Positions 1 to 4,270 of a DNA stretch of 6,181 nucleotides are shown here, piece after piece. This DNA is from Gammaproteobacteria bacterium (GTDB lineage Bacteria > Pseudomonadota > Gammaproteobacteria > Steroidobacterales > Rariloculaceae): the NCBI GenBank assembly GCA_016927175.1, contig JAFGNC010000312.1, positions 1 to 6,181 on the forward strand, read 5' to 3'. Numbering within the stretch: position 1 is the stretch's first letter; each line of letters begins with the position of its first letter. The position numbers and the translations under genes are program-made. The notes under the pieces were generated by a model, which did not search any database, was not told the DNA's origin, and was given only the letters and a program-made list of their open reading frames with translations.

Positions 1-440
1 ATGGGACCCCGCTCGCGTGCCTGATGATCGACGTGGATCATTTCAAGCGCGTCAACGACGAATACGGCCACCTGACCGGCGACGGCGTGCTGAGCCAGGT
101 CGCGCGCAGGATCGACGCCGAAGTCCGCAGCAGCGACGTCTCCGCGCGCTACGGGGGCGAGGAGTTCATCATCGTGCTGCCGGGGACGGACGCCGGCGCG
201 GGCCGGGCCCTCGCGGAGCGGATCCGCCGGGCGGTGGCCGCCGAGACATTCAGGTTATCCTCGGGCGGCTCCCTGGATGTGACGGTGTCGATCGGCGTGG
301 CGGAGCTCGCCGCCGGGCCGGGCCGCCGGGACGGGAGTCCGGCCGAGGCGGGCGAAGCGCTGATCGCGACGGCGGACCGGGCACTGTACGCCGCCAAGGC
401 GGGCGGAAGAAATCTGGTCGTCGTGGCAGATCAGGACTAA
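1..440 (+). CDS. Diguanylate cyclase, C-terminal GGDEF domain (5'-truncated by window edge)
   Basis: This is the last 145 residues of a protein that enters from the left edge; the reading frame begins at base 3. It is a nearly complete GGDEF domain, which condenses two GTP into cyclic di-GMP. Counting from the first in-window codon, D10, N18 and D27 match the metal- and guanine-binding residues of PleD. The active-site loop GGEEF lies at residues 51-55, and RSSD at 42-45 forms an RxxD inhibitory site at the canonical distance before it. The domain should therefore be catalytically active and subject to product inhibition. The later VSIGV strand and the AADRALYAAK-like helix (here ATADRALYAAK) are also present, and the protein ends just after the domain, as PleD-type cyclases do. 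Any N-terminal sensor or receiver domain lies outside the window, so the input signal and gene name cannot be given. The internal ATG at 24 falls inside the domain and is not the true start. Confidence 0.95.
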   Translation, partial: GTPLACLMIDVDHFKRVNDEYGHLTGDGVLSQVARRIDAEVRSSDVSARYGGEEFIIVLPGTDAGAGRALAERIRRAVAAETFRLSSGGSLDVTVSIGVAELAAGPGRRDGSPAEAGEALIATADRALYAAKAGGRNLVVVADQD

Positions 441-446
441 TATAAT
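441..446 (+). promoter_or_regulatory. Possible -10 promoter element (TATAAT) for rppH
   Basis: A perfect TATAAT lies immediately after the stop codon of the diguanylate cyclase, within an AT-rich patch (about 437-449) that stands out from the GC-rich surroundings. The best -35 candidate at the ideal 17-base spacing is TCGTCG at 418-423, only 3 of 6 matches to TTGACA, and there is no extended -10 TG. If used, transcription would begin near 452-454. That is downstream of the ATG at 448, so rppH would have to start at 484 or 505. The perfect hexamer in a GC-rich background is the main support; the weak -35 is the main doubt. Confidence 0.4.
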
Positions 447-504
447 CATGAGCTTAGTGGGCTTGGAGGCGAAAGCGGGACGCATGCGCCCCGCAGACGA
501 GTCC

Positions 505-1050
505 ATGGATTTCATCGACGAACAGGGGTTTCGCGCGAACGTCGGCATCATCCTGACCGACGGCGAGGGCCGCGTGCTGATCGCCGGCCGCCGCGGTCGC
601 AGCGGCTGGCAGTTCCCGCAGGGCGGCATCCGGCCGGACGAGTCGAGCGAATGCGCGATGTACAGGGAGCTGCGCGAAGAGGTCGGGCTCGAGCGCGGCG
701 ACGTCGAGCTGATCGGCGCGACGCGCGGCTGGCTGCATTACCGCCTACCCGAACGCTACATTCGGCACGAACGAAAGCCTTTGTGCGTGGGTCAGAAGCA
801 GCAGTGGTTCCTGCTGCAGCTGACGACGGACCCGGTGCGCCTGCGCTTCGATCTGTGCGAAGAGCCGGAGTTCGACCGGTGCCGCTGGGTCGATTACTGG
901 CGCCCGGTCAAGGAAGTCATCTATTTCAAGAGGCTCGTTTACGTCCGCGCACTGACGGAGCTCGGGCCGCTGGCGTTCCCGGAAGGCGGCCCGCCGGCGC
1001 CGCCGTCGTGGTGGCCGCGGCGCTGGCAACGCGCGCTGAACGCGCGCTGA
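505..1050 (+). CDS. rppH: RNA pyrophosphohydrolase RppH (Nudix hydrolase)
   Basis: RppH removes pyrophosphate from the 5' triphosphate end of mRNA, leaving a monophosphate that lets RNase E begin decay; it also belongs to the family that hydrolyses diadenosine polyphosphates. The Nudix box G-x5-E-x7-RE-L-x-EE-x-GL is complete, from the GGIRPDE motif through REEVGL (residues 40-62 from this start). Family hallmarks flank it: GFRANVGI, WQFPQGG, GQKQQWFLLQL, and the EFDRCRWVDYW and VIYFKRLVY segments. The start at 505 gives MDFIDEQGFRANVG, which aligns with the usual RppH N-terminus, and 181 aa against 176 aa in E. coli. In-frame ATGs at 448 and 484 would add 19 or 7 residues not expected in the family. 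Only a weak purine run precedes 505, while GGAGG at 465-469 lies 14 bases before 484, so the exact start is unsettled. The tail is Pro/Trp/Arg-rich. The upstream cyclase gene ends 64 bases before 505. Confidence 0.93.
   Translation: MDFIDEQGFRANVGIILTDGEGRVLIAGRRGRSGWQFPQGGIRPDESSECAMYRELREEVGLERGDVELIGATRGWLHYRLPERYIRHERKPLCVGQKQQWFLLQLTTDPVRLRFDLCEEPEFDRCRWVDYWRPVKEVIYFKRLVYVRALTELGPLAFPEGGPPAPPSWWPRRWQRALNAR
1029..1050 (+). repeat. Perfect 11-bp tandem repeat at the rppH 3' end
   Basis: The unit ACGCGCGCTGA occurs twice back to back (1029-1039 and 1040-1050), and the second copy supplies the rppH stop codon. Since 11 is not a multiple of three, the two copies are read in different frames, giving the terminal residues RALNAR. 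This looks like a small slippage duplication that redefined the last few codons. Confidence 0.8.
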
Positions 1051-1070
1051 GCGTGCTGTGATGCCGCTCT

Positions 1071-1099
1071 TTGTGCCGCCGCGGCGCAGCTGCCAGAAT
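1071..1099 (+). promoter_or_regulatory. Weak candidate sigma70 promoter for the DUF6776-bactofilin-erpA block
   Basis: In the 81-base gap after rppH, TTGTGC (1071-1076) and CAGAAT (1094-1099) are separated by exactly 17 bases. They match the -35 and -10 consensus at 3 of 6 and 4 of 6 positions. Transcription would start near 1106, about 26 bases before the next start codon. The matches are modest and similar pairs arise by chance, so this is only a candidate. Confidence 0.22.
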
Positions 1100-1124
1100 G
1101 CGCCGACCATGCATGACACGGCGC
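1100..1124 (+). other. Inverted repeat in the leader of the DUF6776 gene
   Basis: GCGCCG (1100-1105) and CGGCGC (1119-1124) can pair across a 13-base loop that itself contains the palindrome CATGCATG (1108-1115). No T-tract follows, so it is not an intrinsic terminator. It ends 7 bases before the ATG at 1132, where a ribosome binding site would be expected, so a hairpin here could limit translation initiation or bind a regulator. It may also be chance in GC-rich DNA. Confidence 0.3.
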
Positions 1125-1131
1125 GCATAAG

Positions 1132-1842
1132 ATGAGGCTTCCGGGCCGACGGCCGTCTGTGCTCGCGATTCTCGTCGCGATCCTGATCCCCGCCGGCGCG
1201 TACCTGTTCTTCGAGCTCGGCCGCTACGAAGCCGGTTACTCGATGCTCGACCGGCAGCGCGAGGTCGAAGCTCTTCAGCGCGAAGCGGCGTCGAGCCAGC
1301 GGACCGTCGAAGAGCTGAAGCGGCAGGTCGCGATCCTCGAGACCTCCAGGGACATCGACCGCGAGACCTACGCGCAGGTCGAGTCGAGCCTGACGGAGCT
1401 CGAGGCCAAGCTGCAGGCTCAGGAGGAGGAGCTCGCGTTCTACCGCGGCATCATCTCGCCTCCCGACGGCGTGCCCGGGCTCAGGATCCAGAGCCTCGAG
1501 GTCGATTCGGCGGGGGTCGAGCAGCGCTACGTGCTGCGGCTCGTGCTGATGCAGGCCGTCGTTCACAACCGGGCGGTCCGCGGCGTAGTAACATTGCGGG
1601 TCGCGGGCACGCGCGACGGCACGGCGATGACCCTGCCGCTCGACCAGATCGCGGCCGACGAAACCGGCGAGATAGAGTTCGGGTTCCGCTATTTCCAGGG
1701 CCTCGAGCGCACGATCGAGCTGCCCGTCGGGTTCGAGCCGGTAACGGTCGAAGTGGAAGTGCGGCCGACCGAGCCGCGGGACGATTCGCTGACGCGCAGC
1801 TTCGACTGGGCGGCGGTCAGCGGCGAAGGCAACGGAGTATGA
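1132..1842 (+). CDS. DUF6776 family membrane-anchored coiled-coil protein
   Basis: This 236-aa protein of unknown function resembles the proteobacterial DUF6776 family, a call from recognition rather than a search. After a basic N-terminus (R2, R6, R7) there is one hydrophobic segment at about residues 9-27, which probably anchors the protein in the inner membrane with the rest in the periplasm. Residues about 38-104 are charged, heptad-like and rich in E, Q, R and L, typical of a coiled coil. The conserved-looking LAFYRGIISP at 101-110 marks the junction to a beta-strand-rich C-terminal domain (about 115-212). No catalytic motif is visible. The start at 1132 keeps the whole anchor; it lacks a clear Shine-Dalgarno, and GTG at 1159 is a poorer alternative because it would remove the basic flank. 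The bactofilin gene starts 4 bases after the stop codon, so the two are very likely co-translated and may act together, this protein perhaps serving as a membrane partner for the bactofilin polymer (inference). Confidence 0.85.
   Translation: MRLPGRRPSVLAILVAILIPAGAYLFFELGRYEAGYSMLDRQREVEALQREAASSQRTVEELKRQVAILETSRDIDRETYAQVESSLTELEAKLQAQEEELAFYRGIISPPDGVPGLRIQSLEVDSAGVEQRYVLRLVLMQAVVHNRAVRGVVTLRVAGTRDGTAMTLPLDQIAADETGEIEFGFRYFQGLERTIELPVGFEPVTVEVEVRPTEPRDDSLTRSFDWAAVSGEGNGV
1834..1837 (+). promoter_or_regulatory. Ribosome binding site for bactofilin inside the DUF6776 3' end
   Basis: GGAG lies 9 bases before the ATG at 1847 and inside the last codons of the preceding gene. This placement, with a 4-base intergenic gap, supports translational coupling and fixes the bactofilin start. 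Confidence 0.6.
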
Positions 1843-1846
1843 CCTG

Positions 1847-2275
1847 ATGCTGCGATCGAGGAAGCGCAAACAGCCGGCGATCGGCACGTTGATAGGAGGC
1901 GGCGCGCGCGTGCACGGCGACATCGAGTTCGCGGGCGGCATCCACATCGACGGCTTCGTCAAAGGCAATGTCGTTGCGGCAGACGAGCCGGGCTCGTCCG
2001 TCAGCATCAGCGAGCGCGGCTGCGTCGAAGGGACGGTCAGCGCGGCGCAGGTTCTGCTGAACGGCACGGTCAACGGCGACGTGCTCGCGGCGGAGCGCGT
2101 CGAACTCGGCCCGCGGGCACGGGTCATAGGTAACGTACGCTACTCGCTGATCGAGATGGCCGTCGGCGCCGAGGTCAACGGCAAGCTGATCCACGACAGC
2201 GAACGGCGAGCGGTCGAGGAGACCGCCGACGCCGGCGACGGGCCGTTGCAGAGCGTCGATGCAGTCGTCGAATAG
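1847..2275 (+). CDS. Bactofilin (polymer-forming cytoskeletal protein)
   Basis: Bactofilins self-assemble without nucleotide into filaments or sheets on the inner face of the membrane, and in various bacteria scaffold cell-wall enzymes, cell shape or stalks. This 142-aa protein has the standard architecture. A short basic N-terminus (MLRSRKRKQ) resembles the membrane-contacting tails of other bactofilins. A right-handed beta-helix core spans about residues 11-116, with repeating short strands and turns: GGGARVHGDI, GGIHIDGFVKGNV, GCVEGTVSA, NGTVNGDV, AEVNGKLI. An acidic, probably disordered tail follows (119-142). It sits in a row with the DUF6776 gene (4-base gap) and erpA (20-base gap). No M23 peptidase, the common partner of bactofilins elsewhere, is adjacent. 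The family call is secure; the specific cellular role and a bacA- or ccmA-type name cannot be assigned. Confidence 0.95.
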   Translation: MLRSRKRKQPAIGTLIGGGARVHGDIEFAGGIHIDGFVKGNVVAADEPGSSVSISERGCVEGTVSAAQVLLNGTVNGDVLAAERVELGPRARVIGNVRYSLIEMAVGAEVNGKLIHDSERRAVEETADAGDGPLQSVDAVVE

Positions 2276-2280
2276 GCACT

Positions 2281-2287
2281 GGGAGAA
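2281..2287 (+). promoter_or_regulatory. Ribosome binding site for erpA
   Basis: GGGAGAA lies in the 20-base gap between bactofilin and erpA. Its GGGAG core (2281-2285) is 10 bases before the ATG at 2296, supporting that start and independent efficient translation of erpA. Confidence 0.6.
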
Positions 2288-2295
2288 CACGCATC

Positions 2296-2652
2296 ATGAC
2301 CGAACCGCGCTGGGCGGGGCAGGAACCGCCGCTGAATTTCACGGATGCGGCGGCCCGTAAGGTCGGGCAGCTGATCGAGAGCGAAGGCAATCCGGATCTG
2401 AAGCTCCGCGTCTATATCCAGGGAGGCGGATGCTCCGGCTTCCAGTACGGCTTCACGTTCGACGAGGACGTGCAGGAAGGCGACACCGAGATCGAGAATG
2501 CCGGAGTCACGCTGCTCGTCGATCCGATGAGCGTACAGTACCTGCAGGGCGCCGAGATCGATTACCGCGAGGACCTGTCCGGCGCGCAGTTCATCATCCG
2601 CAACCCCAATGCGACCACGACCTGCGGCTGCGGATCCTCGTTCGCCGTCTGA
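2296..2652 (+). CDS. erpA: Iron-sulfur cluster insertion protein ErpA
   Basis: ErpA is an A-type carrier that receives Fe-S clusters from the assembly scaffold and delivers them in the cytoplasm to apo-enzymes, including isoprenoid-pathway IspG and IspH and respiratory enzymes. The three cluster-ligand cysteines are present: C46 in GGGCSGFQYG, and C110 and C112 in the terminal TCGCGSSF motif. The length of 118 aa is close to the 114 aa of E. coli ErpA. The LKLRVYI, YGFTFD, VDPMS-QYL and NPNATTTCGCG segments favour ErpA over IscA or SufA. It is the third gene of the DUF6776-bactofilin-erpA block and could share their transcript, though it is preceded by its own strong ribosome binding site. 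No IscR-type operator was recognised by eye upstream. The gene is complete and probably essential or nearly so, as in relatives. Confidence 0.97.
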   Translation: MTEPRWAGQEPPLNFTDAAARKVGQLIESEGNPDLKLRVYIQGGGCSGFQYGFTFDEDVQEGDTEIENAGVTLLVDPMSVQYLQGAEIDYREDLSGAQFIIRNPNATTTCGCGSSFAV

Positions 2653-2667
2653 CGGCGCCACGGCCCC

Positions 2668-2701
2668 GCCGCGGTCGCCGCTGCGTCCGTTGCGGCGCGG
2701 C
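2668..2701 (+). other. GC-rich hairpin between erpA and ppx
   Basis: CGCCGC (2676-2681) and GCGGCG (2692-2697) pair perfectly over a 10-base loop. GCCG (2668-2671) and CGGC (2698-2701) extend the stem across a 4-base bulge on the left arm. No T-run follows, so it is not a classical intrinsic terminator. It could weaken read-through from erpA into ppx or protect the 3' end of the erpA mRNA. The rest of the 82-base gap shows no recognisable promoter. Confidence 0.35.
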
Positions 2702-2734
2702 TGACAGCTCGCCCGCCGCGCACCGACCCCGACA

Positions 2735-4270
2735 GTGGAACCGAGCGCCGACCCCTCCAGCGAAGTCATCGCCGCCGTCGACCTCGGGTCGAACAGCTTT
2801 CACATGATCGTCGCGCGGCTGCACCACGGGCAGCTCGCCGTCGTCGACCGGCTCCGCGAGATGGTCAGGCTGGCCTCGGGCCTCAGCGCCCAGGGCGATC
2901 TCGACGACGACAGCCAGCAGCGCGCGCTCGACTGCCTGCGGCGCTTCGGGCAGCGGCTGCGCGACATGCAGGCGCACCAGGTCCGCGTCGTCGGCACCAG
3001 CGCGCTGCGGCGCGCGCGCCACGCGGACGCCTTTCTCGCCGCGGCCGAAGCCGCGCTCGGTCACCCCGTCGAGGTCATCTCCGGGGTCGAGGAGGCGCGC
3101 CTGATCTATCTCGGCGTATCGCGGCATGCCGACCGCGGGCCCGGCACGACGCTGGTCGTCGACGTGGGCGGCGGCAGCACGGAGCTGATCGTCGGCGAAG
3201 GCGACGAGCCGCGGCGCCTCGAGAGCCTGAAGATCGGCTGCGTCGGCATCAGCGAGCAGTTCTTCGACGGCGGGCGGCTCAGTCAGCGGCGGTTCGACCG
3301 GGCCCGCCTCGAGGTGCGGCGCGAGCTGCGCGCCGCGGCAGGAGCCTTCAAGCGGCTCGGCTGGACGCACGCGATCGGCTCCTCCGGAACGGTTCGGACG
3401 GCCGGTGACGTCGCTCAGGCGCTCGGCGCCGCCGACCGCGGCGTCACGCCGCAGGCGCTCGACGGCATCATCGGGCGCATGATCGACGCGCGCCGCCTGT
3501 CCGCGCTGAAGCTGCCGGGGCTCGGTCCCGACCGCGCGCCGGTCTTTGCCGGGGGCGTCGCGATACTGGCCGAGGTCATGAGCGAGCTCGGGATCGAGCG
3601 GCTCGAGGTCAGCGAAGGGGCGCTGCGAGAGGGCCTCCTGTACGACATCCTCGGCCGCCTTCGGCACGACGACGCGCGGGAGGTGTCGGTGCGCGCGATG
3701 CAGCGCCGTTACCACGTCGATCAGGAGCAGGCAGAGCGCGTCGCCGCGACGGCGGAGCTGCTGCTGTCGAAAGTCGACCGCTCATGGGCGCTCGGCGAGC
3801 CGCGTTACGGGCAGCTGCTGCGATGGGCGGCGGCGTTGCACGAGGTCGGTCTCGACATCGCTCATTCGAAATACCACCAGCATGGCGGATATTTGCTGGC
3901 GCACGCGGACATGCCGGGCTTCGTGCGCCTCGAGCAGCAGCTGTTGGCGACGCTGGTGGCGTCTCATCGCCGCAAGCTCGACATGCTGACGATCGAGCGG
4001 CTGCCCGCGAGCTGGCGCCTGCCCTTGTCGAGGCTGATCGTGCTGCTGCGGCTCGCCGTGCTGCTGAACCGCGGCCGAAGCGGCGCCGATGTCGACGAGC
4101 TTTGCGTCGAGACCGGCGAGCGGGCGCTGACCCTGGAGCTGCCGGAGCAGTGGTTCGAGCGCAATCCGCTGACGCACGCGGACCTCGATCAGGAGCGCCT
4201 GTGGCTCGAAGCGGCCGGTTTCGATCTGCGGCTCGGCACGCTCCCGCGTCAGGAAGCTTCCGCCAGCTGA
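2735..4270 (+). CDS. ppx: Exopolyphosphatase Ppx (Ppx/GppA family)
   Basis: Ppx removes terminal phosphates processively from inorganic polyphosphate; members of the family can also hydrolyse the stringent-response nucleotide pppGpp. At 511 aa it matches E. coli PPX (513 aa). The ASKHA-fold phosphate loops are seen as VDLGSNSFH (15-23) and VDVGGGSTE (142-150), with GTSALRRA (87-94) and GSSGTVRT (215-222). The SGVEEARL segment (116-123) carries the catalytic glutamate equivalent to E121 of E. coli. The C-terminal HD-like and helical region includes ALHEVGL (367-373), HQHGGYLL (381-388) and DMPGF (392-396). GTG at 2735 is the only ordinary start between the in-frame stop at 2702 and the first motif, but no Shine-Dalgarno is visible, so expression may be weak or depend on upstream translation. 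It overlaps ppk tail to tail by 22 bases. GppA is the alternative name; length, C-terminal motifs and the ppk neighbour favour Ppx. Confidence 0.94.
   Translation: MEPSADPSSEVIAAVDLGSNSFHMIVARLHHGQLAVVDRLREMVRLASGLSAQGDLDDDSQQRALDCLRRFGQRLRDMQAHQVRVVGTSALRRARHADAFLAAAEAALGHPVEVISGVEEARLIYLGVSRHADRGPGTTLVVDVGGGSTELIVGEGDEPRRLESLKIGCVGISEQFFDGGRLSQRRFDRARLEVRRELRAAAGAFKRLGWTHAIGSSGTVRTAGDVAQALGAADRGVTPQALDGIIGRMIDARRLSALKLPGLGPDRAPVFAGGVAILAEVMSELGIERLEVSEGALREGLLYDILGRLRHDDAREVSVRAMQRRYHVDQEQAERVAATAELLLSKVDRSWALGEPRYGQLLRWAAALHEVGLDIAHSKYHQHGGYLLAHADMPGFVRLEQQLLATLVASHRRKLDMLTIERLPASWRLPLSRLIVLLRLAVLLNRGRSGADVDELCVETGERALTLELPEQWFERNPLTHADLDQERLWLEAAGFDLRLGTLPRQEASAS
4249..4270. other. Convergent 22-bp ppx/ppk coding overlap with a central palindrome
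   Basis: The stop codon of ppk (TCA on plus, 4249-4251) and that of ppx (TGA, 4268-4270) bound a 22-base stretch coding on both strands. Within it, GGAAGCTTCC (4252-4261) is a perfect 10-bp palindrome, so both proteins read GAA GCT TCC as Glu-Ala-Ser at or near their C-termini. No stem with a T-tract lies here, so there is no dedicated bidirectional intrinsic terminator. Confidence 0.9.

Noticed and set aside
448..504. RppH translation starting at 448
   Set aside because: The extra 19 residues do not belong to the usual RppH N-terminus, and the TATAAT at 441-446 would place the transcript start downstream of it; kept only as an alternative.
745..2127. A 460-codon open frame on the minus strand opposite rppH, DUF6776 and bactofilin
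   Set aside because: It lies antisense to three well-supported genes, has an Arg/Ala/Asp/Leu-rich low-complexity composition typical of GC-rich shadow frames, and shows no recognisable domain.
2668..2701. Intrinsic terminator after erpA
   Set aside because: A hairpin is possible but no T-tract follows, so it does not meet the pattern of a Rho-independent terminator.
2594..3715. A 373-codon open frame on the minus strand opposite ppx
   Set aside because: It is complementary to the conserved ppx motifs, has shadow-like composition with no family resemblance, and has no convincing start context.
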